NCBI RefSeq assembly: GCF_900109735.1
Contig: NZ_FOAS01000005.1
Coordinates: 1 to 64,000 of the forward strand
Direction: 5' to 3'
Length of the DNA stretch: 64,000 nucleotides
Source of the DNA: Atopomonas hussainii
Lineage (GTDB): Bacteria; Pseudomonadota; Gammaproteobacteria; Pseudomonadales; Pseudomonadaceae
Below the pieces are notes generated by a model. The model made no database searches. It worked only from the letters and a program-made list of their open reading frames with translations, and was not told the DNA's origin. The position numbers and the translations under genes are program-made. Below, piece after piece: positions 9,154-20,043 of this stretch (positions are counted from its first letter, which is position 1; each line of letters starts with the position of its first letter).

Positions 9154-10434
9154 ATGCCGCGCGCGCTGGTCTCATTTACCTCGTTATATGCCGCCACCTT
9201 ATTAATGCTGCTGGGCAGTGGTTTGCTCAGCACGTATCTGGCGCTGCGCCTGTCTGCTAATGAAGTGGCCGATATCTGGATCGGTAGCCTGATGGCGGCG
9301 AACTATTTGGGTTTGGTGATTGGCGGCAAATTGGGCCACAAGTTGATTGCCCGTGTGGGGCATGTGCGCGCTTATGTGGCCTGCGGCGGCTTAGTGACGG
9401 CAGCGGTGTTATTGCATGGTCTGATCGACAACCTGGGCGCTTGGTTCGTGCTGCGCCTGTTAGTAGGCCTGTGCATGATGTGCCAATACATGGTGATCGA
9501 AAGCTGGCTTAACGAGCAGGCCGATAGCCAACAGCGTGGCATGGTGTTCTCCGGTTACATGGCAGCGGTGTACTTGGGTTTAGTGCTCGGCCAGCTGGCG
9601 TTGGGACTGGAGTCTGGCTTGGGTATCGAAGTGCTGCTGTGGGTAGCTATTTGCTTTGCCTTGGCCTTAGTGCCGGTGGCTGTTACCCGGCGCATGCATC
9701 CGGCGCCATTAGTGCCGGCACCCTTGGAGCCGCTGTTTTTCGTTAAGCGCATTCCGCAATCACTGATTACCGTGGCGGTCAGCGGTTTAGTCACTGGCGC
9801 CTTCTATGGCTTGGGGCCTGTGTATGCCAGTGCGGCGGGGCTGGATACTGCACAGGTCGGTCAGTTTATGGGCGTGTGCATTTTGGCTGGCCTGGTGGCG
9901 CAGTGGCCGTTGGGCAAGCTGTCGGATCGCATCGATCGCGCTCGCTTAATCCGTTACAACGCGCTGCTGTTATTGCTGGCCTGTGTGCCGTTATTGCTGA
10001 TTAAAGAACCCGGTTTCTTATTGTTGCTGCTGATGGCCTTTGCCATCGGCTTGCTGCAATTCACCCTCTATCCGCTAGCCGTGGCGCTGGCCAATGACCA
10101 TGTGGAGGCAGAGCGTCGCGTGTCGCTGACCGCCATGCTGTTGGTCACCTTCGCCTTGGGTGCGTGCGTGGGGCCGCTGTTGGTTGGCGGCTTAATGGCC
10201 TTCTTCGGTAATAACACCTTGTATGGTTTCTCGCTGGTGTGTGCGGCCTTGCTCGCGCTGTTGATTCGTCCGCAGGCGGTAACGGGCGAGCACCAAGTGG
10301 CCGAGGCTCCGTTGCAGCACCAAGGCATGCCACCGCTGATCGGCAGCTCGCCCTTGGTGGCGGCGCTCGACCCACGTGTTGACGAAGCCGTGGTGCAGGA
10401 GCAAATGGTCGATCAGCAACCCCCGGCGTCCTGA
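9154..10434 (+). CDS. MFS transporter, YcaD-like
   Basis: A 426-residue inner-membrane transporter of the major facilitator superfamily, with about twelve hydrophobic segments. The loop between segments 2 and 3 reads GGKLGHKLIARVGHVRAY, an MFS motif A variant. The segment near residue 115 (VIESWLNEQAD) is typical of YcaD-type members. The substrate is unknown. The last ~70 residues are hydrophilic and probably cytoplasmic. A hairpin CCCAAG/CTTGGG at about 9052-9068 precedes it but has no T run. It lies 60 bases upstream of pyrF in the same direction. Confidence 0.85.
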   Translation: MPRALVSFTSLYAATLLMLLGSGLLSTYLALRLSANEVADIWIGSLMAANYLGLVIGGKLGHKLIARVGHVRAYVACGGLVTAAVLLHGLIDNLGAWFVLRLLVGLCMMCQYMVIESWLNEQADSQQRGMVFSGYMAAVYLGLVLGQLALGLESGLGIEVLLWVAICFALALVPVAVTRRMHPAPLVPAPLEPLFFVKRIPQSLITVAVSGLVTGAFYGLGPVYASAAGLDTAQVGQFMGVCILAGLVAQWPLGKLSDRIDRARLIRYNALLLLLACVPLLLIKEPGFLLLLLMAFAIGLLQFTLYPLAVALANDHVEAERRVSLTAMLLVTFALGACVGPLLVGGLMAFFGNNTLYGFSLVCAALLALLIRPQAVTGEHQVAEAPLQHQGMPPLIGSSPLVAALDPRVDEAVVQEQMVDQQPPAS

Positions 10435-10494
10435 CGGGCGCGGGGCTTTCTGCGACAATGGCGGCTGTTTTGTTTTGCCGTAAGTGAGTGCCCG

Positions 10495-11187
10495 ATGGCC
10501 TGTCAGTCCCCGATCCTTGTTGCCCTCGATTACCCCAGCCAAGCGCAAGCCTTGGCGCTGGCCCAGCAGCTAGACCCTAGCCTGTGCCGCTTAAAGGTGG
10601 GCAAAGAGCTGTTCACCCGCTCTGGCCCGCAAGTGGTCGAGGCGCTGCAAGCGCAAGGCTTCGAGGTGTTTCTCGACCTGAAATTCCACGACATTCCCAA
10701 CACCACTGCCATGGCCGTGAAAGCCGCCGCCGAGTTGGGCGTGTGGATGGTTAACGTGCATTGTTCCGGCGGCCTGCGCATGATGGCCGCTTGCCGCGAG
10801 GTGTTGGATCAGCACAACGGCACTAAGCCGCTGCTGATCGGCGTGACTGTGCTGACCAGCATGGAGCAAAGCGACTTGGCCGGGATTGGCCTGGATGTCG
10901 CGCCGCAAAGCCAAGTGCTGCGTTTGGCAGGTTTAGCCGCCGAAGCTGGTTTAGATGGCCTTGTTTGCTCGGCGCAAGAAGCCCCAGCCTTGAAAGCCGC
11001 GCAGCCTGCGTTGCAGTTGGTCACCCCCGGCATTCGCCCGGCCGGCAGCGCGGCAGATGACCAGCGCCGCATTCTTACCCCGCAACAGGCTTTGGCCGCT
11101 GGTTCCGATTACTTGGTCATCGGTCGGCCGATCACCCAAGCGGCAGACCCGGCAGCGGCATTGCGTGAGATTGTCTCTAGCCTGTAA
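10495..11187 (+). CDS. pyrF: Orotidine 5'-phosphate decarboxylase
   Basis: Last step of UMP synthesis: decarboxylation of OMP. The 230-residue product has the usual length. It contains the signature [10 protein letters not shown] near residue 61, with the catalytic Asp/Lys network, and the phosphate-binding GIRP near 180 and VIGRPIT near 212. The ATG at 10495 begins the product at [14 protein letters not shown]. It stands just upstream of moxR, an arrangement also known in Pseudomonas aeruginosa. Confidence 0.96.
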   Translation: MACQSPILVALDYPSQAQALALAQQLDPSLCRLKVGKELFTRSGPQVVEALQAQGFEVFLDLKFHDIPNTTAMAVKAAAELGVWMVNVHCSGGLRMMAACREVLDQHNGTKPLLIGVTVLTSMEQSDLAGIGLDVAPQSQVLRLAGLAAEAGLDGLVCSAQEAPALKAAQPALQLVTPGIRPAGSAADDQRRILTPQQALAAGSDYLVIGRPITQAADPAAALREIVSSL

Positions 11188-11224
11188 ATAGCTGAGAAAG
11201 CCCTTCACTGAATTAGGACCACCC

Positions 11225-12142
11225 ATGCTCGATACCCTTAACCGCGCGATTGCCTCAATCAACCAAGTGGTCTTGGGTAAAGAGCAGCAAGTGCGTTTGG
11301 CCGTGGCCTGCCTGCTGGCGCGCGGCCATTTGCTGATTGAAGACTTGCCCGGCATGGGCAAAACCACCCTAAGCCATGCCTTGGCGCGGGTGATGGGCTT
11401 GTCGTTTCAGCGCATTCAGTTCACCAGCGATCTGCTGCCGGGGGATATTCTCGGCACTTCAGTGTTCGATAAAAACAGCGGCCAGTTTGTTTTTCATCCC
11501 GGGCCGATTTTTGCCGAGCTGGTGCTGGCGGATGAAATCAACCGCGCCACGCCAAAAAGCCAAAGCGCTTTGCTGGAGGCCATGGAAGAAGGGCAGGTGA
11601 CCATCGAAGGGCAAACCCGCCCGCTGCCTGAGCCATTCTTCGTGATTGCCACGCAAAACCCAGTCAGCTCTAGCGGCACTTTTGCCTTGCCGGAATCGCA
11701 GCTCGACCGTTTCTTGATGCGCTTATCGCTGGGCTATCCGGCGCCGGCAGCGGAGAAAAACTTGCTGATGGGCATCACCCGTCGCGAGCTGATGCAAAGC
11801 CTCGAGCCGGTGCTTAATCACGCTCAGCTGGCCGCCCTGCAAGCTGAAGTGCCCAAGGTGCAGGCCCGCGAAGCGGTGGTCGATTACGTGCTGCGCATTG
11901 CTGAAGCCACCCGCAGTCAGCCGCAGTTTGCTTACGGTTTATCGCCACGCGGTGCGTTGGCCTTGTTAGCCGCAGCAAAAGCCTGGGCCTTGTTGGCAGG
12001 CCGCGCCTATGTGATTCCTGAAGATGTGCAAGCGGTGCTGCCAGCCGTGGCTGGGCACCGCTTGCGCCAGCAAGCCGATGCCGGCGGGCATGGCGGCGCT
12101 GCGCTGGTGCAGTGGCTGCTGCGAGAAGTGCCGGCGCTCTGA
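11225..12142 (+). CDS. MoxR family AAA+ ATPase
   Basis: A 305-residue AAA+ ATPase of the MoxR group, a chaperone-like family linked to maturation of partner proteins. Walker A is GMGKTTL near residue 42; Walker B is LADEINRA near residue 103; the sensor region is IATQNP near 143. The C-terminal lid domain is present. It is the first gene of a three-gene set with a DUF58 protein and a transglutaminase, joined by start/stop overlaps. In related bacteria this set is thought to act at the cell envelope, but the actual partner here is inferred. Confidence 0.9.
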   Translation: MLDTLNRAIASINQVVLGKEQQVRLAVACLLARGHLLIEDLPGMGKTTLSHALARVMGLSFQRIQFTSDLLPGDILGTSVFDKNSGQFVFHPGPIFAELVLADEINRATPKSQSALLEAMEEGQVTIEGQTRPLPEPFFVIATQNPVSSSGTFALPESQLDRFLMRLSLGYPAPAAEKNLLMGITRRELMQSLEPVLNHAQLAALQAEVPKVQAREAVVDYVLRIAEATRSQPQFAYGLSPRGALALLAAAKAWALLAGRAYVIPEDVQAVLPAVAGHRLRQQADAGGHGGAALVQWLLREVPAL

Positions 12143-13104
12143 TGCGCAGCGTGATGAGCCTTTGGCGCGCGCGCTGGCAGCGGTGGCTAGACCGGCGCAT
12201 TCCCGCGCAAAGCGAGGTGCGCCTTAATCAGCGGCGCATTTTTATTATTCCCACCCGCCAAGGCTTAGGCTTTCTGCTGCTGATCGCCTTGCTGCTGATT
12301 GGCGCGATCAACTACCAAAATAACCTCGCGTACTTCTTAACCTTCTGGCTGCTGTCGTTGTTCTTAGTGGCCATTCTGCATACCTATCGCAGCTTGTCCG
12401 GCTTGTTGGTGCGTCGCCAAGTCAGCGTGCCGGTGTTTGCCGGGGAAGAGGCTTGCTTGCCGGTGGAGTTGGTCGGCGAACGCCGCGCCTATCAAGCCTT
12501 AGCGCTTGGCTGGCCACCGCAGCCACTGCAGATGGCCGATGTGCCCGCCAACGGCAGCACGCAGGTCGAGCTATTCGCGCATGCCAGTCAGCGCGGCTGG
12601 TTAGTGCCGGGGCGTTTACGGGTGGAAACGCGCTTTCCGCTGGGTTTGTTTGTGGCGTGGAGCTGGCTGGATTTAGACCAGCGCGTGTTGGTTTACCCCG
12701 CACCACAGGCCGGCGACTTACCGCTGGCCGATGCCGGCAGTCAAGACGATGACGAAGGCGTTCGGGTGATTCCCGGTGGCGTGGATGACTACCAAGGCTT
12801 GCGCAGCTACCAGCCCGGCGACAACAAGCGCCGTCTGCATTGGAAGGCCTTCTCGCGCGGCCAAGGCTTGTTGGTGAAAGACTTTGCCGGCTTGGCCGGG
12901 CGCGATATCTGGCTGGATTTCGCCCAAGTGGGCGGCGGGGTGGAGCAGCGCCTGTCGCGCTTAACCCATGCCGTGCTCAGCCTGTATGCCCAAAGCCAGC
13001 CCTTTGGCCTGCGCTTACCGGGTTTAGAGTTAGCCCCTGAGTGCTCGGCGGCGCACCGCGATGCCTGCCTGCGTGCCTTGGCTTTGTACGGGGTGAAAGC
13101 ATGA
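12142..13104 (+). CDS. DUF58 domain membrane protein
   Basis: A 320-residue protein with two N-terminal membrane segments (about residues 40-80) followed by a soluble DUF58 region with the characteristic GVDDYQGLRSYQPGDNKRRLHWK near residues 212-235. Members are regular partners of MoxR ATPases; their exact biochemical role is unclear. The frame opens upstream at 12112, but the ATG at 12142 shares bases with the moxR stop (TGATG), which decides the start. The downstream gene starts inside its end, in the ATGA at 13101. Confidence 0.88.
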   Translation: MRSVMSLWRARWQRWLDRRIPAQSEVRLNQRRIFIIPTRQGLGFLLLIALLLIGAINYQNNLAYFLTFWLLSLFLVAILHTYRSLSGLLVRRQVSVPVFAGEEACLPVELVGERRAYQALALGWPPQPLQMADVPANGSTQVELFAHASQRGWLVPGRLRVETRFPLGLFVAWSWLDLDQRVLVYPAPQAGDLPLADAGSQDDDEGVRVIPGGVDDYQGLRSYQPGDNKRRLHWKAFSRGQGLLVKDFAGLAGRDIWLDFAQVGGGVEQRLSRLTHAVLSLYAQSQPFGLRLPGLELAPECSAAHRDACLRALALYGVKA

Positions 13105-15110
13105 GTGCCAGCTTGATTCCGCGCATCAGCCTGACTTGGCTATTGGTAGCGCAGGCGCTGGTGATTATTCCGCACCTGCTGCATGTGCCCAGTTGGCTGA
13201 TCCCGCTGTGGCTGTTGTGTGCCGTGTGGCGCGTGCAGATTTTTCGCCAGCGTGCGGATTTCCCGCCCGCATGGCTCAAGGGTTTATTGCTACTCGGCGT
13301 GACCGCTGGGGTGCTGCTGTCGCATGGCACGCTGTTGGGCTTGGACGCCGGCGTTACCCTGCTGCTGTGCACCTTTGTGCTCAAGCTGGTGGAGATGCGC
13401 AAAGCGCGCGATGCGCAGGTGCTGATTACCATGGGCCTTTTCGCCGTGGTGACCAGTTATTTATTCGAGGACAGTCTGCTTAGCTTTGCCTACAGCTTGC
13501 TGCCGATTTCTGCCTTGATAGCGGCGCTGATCGGTATGCAGCAAAGCAGTTTTAACCAGCGCCCGTGGGCCACCTGGCGTTTGGCGGCGGGCTTGTTGCT
13601 GCAAGCCTTGCCGCTGATGTTGCTGCTGTTTGTGTTCTTCCCGCGGATTGGCCCGTTGTGGACGATGCCGACGGCCGATAAGGCCCGCACCGGCCTTGCC
13701 GAAAGCATGAGTCCGGCGGATGTGGCGGAGCTATCGCGCTCCGGCGAGTTGGCGTTTCGCGTCGAGTTTGACCAAGCCATTCCGCCGAATGCGCAGCGCT
13801 ACTGGCGGGCGCTGACGCTGGAAGACTTCGATGGCCGGCGCTGGTCGCAAGCCGAGTTCACCCGACAAGCTCGTGCGCCCTTGCCGGACTGGCAAGCACA
13901 AGGCGAACCGCTCGATTACCAAGTACTGATGCAGCCCACCGGGCAGCCGTGGTTATTTGCTCTGGACACCGCAGCACCGCCCGACAGCGCTGGCCGGCAA
14001 GCAGTGGATTTTCGCGTGCAGCGCGGCAGGCCGATTGAGCAGGCGCTGTTGTATCGCATGCGCTCGTGGCCTGAGGCAGTGCGCCAAGCTCAGTTGCCGA
14101 GCCTGCAATATCGCTTGAACTTACGTTTGCCACGCGGCTTTGACCCACGCACGCGCGCTTGGGCTGCCGAGCTGAGCCAGCGTTTTGGTAGCGACCAGCA
14201 AGGTTTGGTGAATGAGGTGCTCAAGCACTTTAATCAGCAACCGTTTCACTACACGCTGCGTCCGCCGCTGTATGGTCAGCACAGTGTCGATGAGTTTTTG
14301 TTCGATGGTCGGCGCGGTTTCTGTGCCCACTATGCCGGCGCCATGGTGGTGGTGCTGCGCGCGGCGGGTATTCCGGCGCGGGTGGTGGCCGGCTACCAAG
14401 GTGGCGAGGTTAACGAGGCCGGCAACTATCTGTTGATTCACCAGTTTGACGCCCATGCGTGGGTCGAATATTGGCAGCCGGGCACAGGTTGGCAGAGTGT
14501 CGACCCCACCTATCAAGTAGCCCCCGAGCGCATTGAACAAGGCATTGAGCAGGCTTTGGCCGAAGAAGGCAGCTTTCTGGAAGGCGATCTGCTGGCCGGT
14601 GCGCAGCTGCGGAAATTGGCTTGGCTGAATCAACTGCGCCTGGCTTGGGATGACCTCAATTACAGTTGGCAGCGCTTGGTGTTGGGCTATCAGGGCGAGC
14701 AGCAAATGCAGTGGCTGGCCAGTTGGCTGGGTACGGTGGATTGGCAGCAGCTGGGGCTCACGCTTGTGGCGGTGATTGCCGTCTTGTTAGTGCTGCTAGG
14801 CGTCTGGCTGGTGAAGCCGTGGCAGGCACGCCCGGTAGCGCAGCAGCGTTATTTACTGGCCGCTGAGCGCTTGCTAGCGACCCAAGGCTTAGTGCGTGAT
14901 TCAGGCGAAGGCGTGCGGCGTTTTAGTCAGCGTGCGCAAGTCAGCCTGCCGGCACAGGCAGCGGCGATTAAGGCGTTTTATCGCGAGTATGAGCAACAAG
15001 TGTTTGCCGCCGAGTCGGTGGATGAAGCGGCGTTGAAGCTGCGCTATCTGCGCTTGCGCCAAGCGCTGCCGTGGTGGCAGCGCTGGCGGGGCAAAAAAAA
15101 CGCCGATTAA
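13101..15110 (+). CDS. tgpA: Transglutaminase TgpA-like membrane protein
   Basis: A 669-residue inner-membrane protein of the TgpA type, with five or six membrane segments in the first ~190 residues (DUF3488). A periplasmic transglutaminase-like domain follows. Its Cys-His-Asp triad is visible as GRRGFCAHYAGAM near residue 405, DAHAWVEYW near 450, and the Asp in SVDPTYQ near 470. A membrane segment near residue 555 and a C-terminal DUF4129-like region close the protein. The P. aeruginosa homologue in the same gene order is reported to be important for viability. Start ATG 13101 overlaps the DUF58 stop. It is the last gene of the set. Confidence 0.9.
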   Translation: MSASLIPRISLTWLLVAQALVIIPHLLHVPSWLIPLWLLCAVWRVQIFRQRADFPPAWLKGLLLLGVTAGVLLSHGTLLGLDAGVTLLLCTFVLKLVEMRKARDAQVLITMGLFAVVTSYLFEDSLLSFAYSLLPISALIAALIGMQQSSFNQRPWATWRLAAGLLLQALPLMLLLFVFFPRIGPLWTMPTADKARTGLAESMSPADVAELSRSGELAFRVEFDQAIPPNAQRYWRALTLEDFDGRRWSQAEFTRQARAPLPDWQAQGEPLDYQVLMQPTGQPWLFALDTAAPPDSAGRQAVDFRVQRGRPIEQALLYRMRSWPEAVRQAQLPSLQYRLNLRLPRGFDPRTRAWAAELSQRFGSDQQGLVNEVLKHFNQQPFHYTLRPPLYGQHSVDEFLFDGRRGFCAHYAGAMVVVLRAAGIPARVVAGYQGGEVNEAGNYLLIHQFDAHAWVEYWQPGTGWQSVDPTYQVAPERIEQGIEQALAEEGSFLEGDLLAGAQLRKLAWLNQLRLAWDDLNYSWQRLVLGYQGEQQMQWLASWLGTVDWQQLGLTLVAVIAVLLVLLGVWLVKPWQARPVAQQRYLLAAERLLATQGLVRDSGEGVRRFSQRAQVSLPAQAAAIKAFYREYEQQVFAAESVDEAALKLRYLRLRQALPWWQRWRGKKNAD

Positions 15111-15125
15111 TTCGGCGTTTTTTCT
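15097..15125. terminator. Bidirectional terminator between tgpA and the yebC-like gene
   Basis: Stem CGCCGA/TCGGCG with a TTAAT loop, preceded by a run of A and followed by a run of T. It can stop transcription from both sides of these convergent genes. The tgpA stop codon is within it. Confidence 0.88.
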
Positions 15126-15155
15126 CAGTGGTGCTGCGCAGCCATTGATGGGGGG

Positions 15156-15857
15156 TTACTCGGCGAGGCCCACATAGACGTTCTGCACGTCGTCGTGGTT
15201 ATCCAGCGCTTCTAAGAAGGCCAGCACTTCGTCCAGCTCGTCGCCAGACAAACTCACCGGGTTTTTGGCGCGATAGCCCAGTTTGGCGGAGTCGACGATA
15301 AAGCCATGCTCAGGCAGGGCGCGGCTGACGGTGTCCAGATCGGTTGGGTCGGTAATAAACAGGGCGCTGCCTTCTTCATCACCGTCTTCAAAATCTTGTG
15401 CGCCGGCTTCGATGGCCGCGAGTTCCGCATCGGCATCGCCTTCAGGGCTGGCTTCGATCAGGCCAACGTGGTCGAAGTCCCAAGCAACGGAGCCAGAGGT
15501 GCCCAGCTGGCCCTTACGGAACAACACGCGAATCTCGGCCACGGTGCGGTTGACGTTGTCGGTCAGGCATTCGACGATCACCGGCACGCGGTGCGGGGCA
15601 AAACCTTCGTACATCGGGTGTTCGAAGTTGACCACTTCACCCGACAGGCCCGCGCCTTTTTTAATTGCGCGGTCGAGGGTGTCTTTGGGCATCGACAGCT
15701 TTTTAGCTTGGTGAATAGCCAGACGCAGCTTGGCGTTCATCTCCGGGTCGGCGCCGTTGCGTGCGGCAACCATGATTTCCTTAACCAGACGGCCGAACAG
15801 TTTGCCTTTGGCGTTGGCGGCGGCTTCTTTATGTTTGGCTTTCCATTGGGCGCCCAT
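15156..15857 (-). CDS. YebC/PmpR family DNA-binding regulatory protein, YeeN type
   Basis: A 233-residue member of the YebC/TACO1 family. Bacterial members are described as DNA-binding regulators or, more recently, as factors that help ribosomes at difficult sequences. The start [19 protein letters not shown] is closer to the YeeN paralogue than to the canonical MAGHSKWANIKHRK start of YebC, so this is likely the second paralogue. An ATG at 15866 is in frame, but an AAAGAG site at nine bases' spacing favours 15857. Downstream it shares the bidirectional terminator with tgpA. Confidence 0.85.
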   Translation of the reverse strand: MGAQWKAKHKEAAANAKGKLFGRLVKEIMVAARNGADPEMNAKLRLAIHQAKKLSMPKDTLDRAIKKGAGLSGEVVNFEHPMYEGFAPHRVPVIVECLTDNVNRTVAEIRVLFRKGQLGTSGSVAWDFDHVGLIEASPEGDADAELAAIEAGAQDFEDGDEEGSALFITDPTDLDTVSRALPEHGFIVDSAKLGYRAKNPVSLSGDELDEVLAFLEALDNHDDVQNVYVGLAE

Positions 15858-15904
15858 GGCGATCATCTCTTTAACGAAAAAACGAAGCGGCGATTGTAAA
15901 ACAA

Positions 15905-15926
15905 AAAAGGGCGACCATTGGTCGTC
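15905..15926 (-). terminator. Probable malM terminator, now distant from the gene
   Basis: Read on the minus strand, GACGACC-AAT-GGTCGCC forms a seven-base-pair stem with one mismatch, followed by CTTTTTTG. No minus-strand gene ends here except malM, whose stop is about 300 bases upstream, beyond the inverted-repeat element. It also lies just before the yebC-like gene. Confidence 0.65.
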
Positions 15927-15927
15927 T

Positions 15928-16195
15928 TAGGGGCTGATGCCGTTTCGGCGCGCGCTCGACGGTGCTTGTTTTTGCACACAGCTAGGCGTGAAGCGTGAGG
16001 TTTGGTGTTTCAAATAAGCGCTGAGCAACGACGCAGTGAGCAAAAACAAGCCCGTCCCGAAGGGTTGCGCGCAAAATCGCGCCATGTGTTGTTGCGGAGC
16101 TTGGCAAGGGAGTCAACCATTGCCAGCGCCCCACGCCTAACATGACGCGATTTTTCGCAGCAACGCGGGCTGCGCCGAAACGGCATCAGCCCCTA
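15928..16195. mobile_element. MITE-like element with perfect terminal inverted repeats and TA flanks
   Basis: The outer 24 bases on each side are perfect inverted repeats (left starts TAGGGGCTGATGCC, right ends GGCATCAGCCCCTA). If the outermost TA is a target duplication, the element proper is 15930-16193, 264 bp, flanked by TA as in IS630/Tc1-type transposition. There is no plausible reading frame. Inside are nested inverted pairs: GCTTGTTTTTGC (15964-15975) with GCAAAAACAAGC (16040-16051), TAGGCGTG (15983) with CACGCCTA (16132), and a TGGCAA/TTGCCA hairpin at 16102-16125. This looks like a non-autonomous element, but no transposase is present to prove it. Confidence 0.75.
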
Positions 16196-16221
16196 GAACA
16201 CCTTCAGAATTCTGCGTGTGT

Positions 16222-17160
16222 TTATTTAATCTGAACCTTTTCCAGCAAGTAAGGCTTGGCGCTGTCATCACCCACGCGCGCAGCTTCGTCGGCTAGGCGC
16301 AGGGCTTTTTCCAGATCGCGATTGGCCAGTGCCGCATCGATGGCTTGGCGGTAGAAGGCTTTGGTTTCTGGCTGCACCGGTGGCGGCGGCAGGCTGGGTA
16401 CTGTGTTGCCCATCTCTTGGCCAATGCTGCGCGGTGGAACATAAGTGTTGGCGATCTGGCCGGCTACCTTGTCTTCAATCACCACCATTTTGATGATGCC
16501 TTCCGGCACATGCTTGGCTTCCAGATCGGCAATGTTGGGCGGCTCGGTGCCACGGGCTTTGGCATACGACTTGGCCGGGTGCTCGATGATGGTCTTGCCG
16601 GCCATCTGTGCATCGCTGGTGTAGAGCACTAAATAGGCTTCGTTGCCGGCGTTATCCAGATACAGGCGGTCAACGCGCAGACGGGCGTCCAAGCTGTCGC
16701 CTTTTAAGCCTTGCGCGGGTACGAACTGGAAGTCGTCTTTGCCCAGCAGGCGGGTGATTTGCAAGTTGCCGTTAAGCAGCATGGCGTTGGGTGCCAAGAC
16801 AGTATCGCCGGCTTGGCTGTACAGGCGAATCTCGAAAGAGCGGCTGTTTTGCGGCAGGGCAAAGGCGCGGAAAAAGCTTTTCCCGCTGTCGAAGTTAAAC
16901 GCCGGTGCGCTGCGGTCGATGATTACATTGCCGCTGAAATCGGGGGCGATTTGGGTAAACGGCAGGCTTTGCAGGCTGTCACAGCACACGCTAGCGGCGC
17001 GCAGGGCGTCTTGTGCTGATTGTGCGCTGACTGCCAACGGCGCAGGCGCCTTATTAAAGGCATCCACTTGGCGCAGGTTGGTCGGTTCGCTGGCGCAGCC
17101 GGCGAGTAGGGCGGTGCAGGCAGCCAAGAGCAAGGGGAGGCGGCTGAAGTGTTGTTTCAT
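16222..17160 (-). CDS. malM: Maltose operon periplasmic lipoprotein MalM
   Basis: A 312-residue protein of the MalM family, periplasmic and linked to maltose/maltodextrin use; its biochemical role is not established. The N-terminus MKQHFSRLPLLLAACTALLAGC is a lipoprotein signal with the lipobox LLAGC. A long beta-rich domain follows, with SFFRAFALP near residue 95, then a Pro-rich linker SLPPPPVQPE near 255 and a C-terminal helical region. It follows lamB by 146 bases on the same strand, separated by a hairpin, so it is probably the second gene of a lamB-malM operon. Its stop is followed by the inverted-repeat element. Confidence 0.88.
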   Translation of the reverse strand: MKQHFSRLPLLLAACTALLAGCASEPTNLRQVDAFNKAPAPLAVSAQSAQDALRAASVCCDSLQSLPFTQIAPDFSGNVIIDRSAPAFNFDSGKSFFRAFALPQNSRSFEIRLYSQAGDTVLAPNAMLLNGNLQITRLLGKDDFQFVPAQGLKGDSLDARLRVDRLYLDNAGNEAYLVLYTSDAQMAGKTIIEHPAKSYAKARGTEPPNIADLEAKHVPEGIIKMVVIEDKVAGQIANTYVPPRSIGQEMGNTVPSLPPPPVQPETKAFYRQAIDAALANRDLEKALRLADEAARVGDDSAKPYLLEKVQIK

Positions 17161-17258
17161 GGTGTCCTCGAAGACTCACATTCGGGGAAAGCCCCCGCAG
17201 CCGTGGCCGGTAACGATAGGGCCTGCGTTTGCGCACTGCGGGGTAAGTTCAGGAGCAG

Positions 17259-17295
17259 CGTTAAAGCGCCCCTTAACACCTCACGGTGGTGTTAA
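17259..17295 (-). other. Stable hairpin between lamB and malM
   Basis: Arms GCCCCTTAACACC and GGTGTTAAGGGGC are a perfect 13-base-pair inverted repeat with a seven-base loop. No T run follows on the minus strand, so it more likely protects the lamB mRNA 3' end or reduces read-through than terminates fully. Confidence 0.75.
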
Positions 17296-17306
17296 GGGGC
17301 AGCCGA

Positions 17307-18869
<1,563 letters not shown>

Positions 18870-18971
18870 GGGGAGTAGTAGGGTGGGTGGCGGCTTTAGT
18901 GCGGTGGTTTTGTGCGTCAGTGCACGCTTATGGCGTTTTGCCAGTGCAGCTGCTCGCGGGGTGATTGGCCG

Positions 18972-19853
18972 TTATTGCGCGTCGTCGTCGCTGTCGCTGC
19001 CGGGTTGGTAACGGGTCGGCAGTAGGCTCTCTTTGATTTTGCGCAGGTGCGGTTGAAAATCGCTGCCGCGCCGCAGCGTTACGCCGGTGGCGAGCACATC
19101 GAGTACGGTGAGCTGAATCAGGCGCGAGGTCATGGGCATGTAGATGTCGGTGTCTTCTTGGTCGGGAATCGCCAAACACACACTGCACACCTGCGCCAGC
19201 GGCGAGCCGGCGGCGGTGATGCCAATCACCGAGGCGCCATTTTCGCGCGCTTCGCGGGCGACTTCCACCAGGTCGCGGGTGCGCCCGGTGTAAGAAAGAA
19301 TCACAAACACATCGCCGGTGTGCGCCACGGCGGTGATCATCCGTTGCATCAGAACATCGACCTGTGCGCTAACCGCGAGGTTAAAGCGGAAGAACTTGTG
19401 CTGCGCATCCAGCGCCACGGAGGCCGAGGCGCCTAGGCCAAAGAAGTGGATTTGCCGTGCCTGAATCAGCAGGTCTACGGCTTTGCTGATCTGCTTGGTG
19501 TCGCAGCTTTGCAGGGCCGACTCCAGTGAGGCAATGGTGCTGGCGAAGATCTTTTGCGTGTAATCCTCCACGCTGTCATCAGCTTCGACCGCACGGCTAA
19601 CGTAGGTGGCACCGCTGGCTAAGCTTTGCGCGAGCTGAATTTTTAGCTCCGGATAGCCCTGAATATTAAAGCTGCGGCAGAAGCGATTGACCGTCGGCTC
19701 GCTAACGCCGGCGGCTTGGGCGAGGGCGGCAATGCTGAAGCGGGTGGCTTGCTCGGGGTTGGCGAGAATGGCTTCGGCGACCTTGCGCTCAGCTTTGTTC
19801 AGTTCGGCAACGTTATCGCTGATGGTGTCCAGCAGGTTCTGTGCGCGTTCCAT
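18972..19853 (-). CDS. hexR: HexR, RpiR family transcriptional repressor of hexose metabolism
   Basis: A 293-residue regulator with an N-terminal RpiR-type helix-turn-helix ([24 protein letters not shown], about residues 39-62) and a C-terminal SIS domain (about 120-260) that binds sugar phosphates. In pseudomonads HexR represses zwf, edd and gap genes and is released by KDPG. The start [14 protein letters not shown] is well supported by the divergent layout with zwf. A short acidic tail (GSDSDDDAQ) ends the protein. The divergent position next to zwf-pgl-eda fits the known arrangement. Confidence 0.94.
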   Translation of the reverse strand: MERAQNLLDTISDNVAELNKAERKVAEAILANPEQATRFSIAALAQAAGVSEPTVNRFCRSFNIQGYPELKIQLAQSLASGATYVSRAVEADDSVEDYTQKIFASTIASLESALQSCDTKQISKAVDLLIQARQIHFFGLGASASVALDAQHKFFRFNLAVSAQVDVLMQRMITAVAHTGDVFVILSYTGRTRDLVEVAREARENGASVIGITAAGSPLAQVCSVCLAIPDQEDTDIYMPMTSRLIQLTVLDVLATGVTLRRGSDFQPHLRKIKESLLPTRYQPGSDSDDDAQ

Positions 19854-19950
19854 ACGAAGTCCTTGTGTGCGCGAAAAAGGGCGCAGGCTGAGTTGATGCT
19901 AGTGCGACACGGCTAATCTACCAAGAGGAAAACGCTTTCTGAAAAGAAAT

Positions 19951-19966
19951 GTTGTTTTTTTACTAC
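19951..19966 (+). promoter_or_regulatory. HexR operator candidate between hexR and zwf
   Basis: GTTGTTTTTTTACTAC, with half-sites TGTTGT and ACTACT spaced by six bases, in the gap between the two divergent genes. It differs by a single base from the lamB-leader sequence at 18658-18673. HexR is known to bind the zwf promoter in pseudomonads; the exact operator here is inferred. Confidence 0.5.
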
Positions 19967-20043
19967 TTTTGAGTTTTTATAACGTCAATGCGATGGCGCG
20001 GCTTGTGCTGAGTGCGCCAGTGTTTGGATAACGGTGAACTTTT

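Noticed and set aside
15306-15899. 197-codon plus-strand frame over the yebC-like gene
   Set aside because: Antisense shadow; the minus-strand product has clear family motifs.
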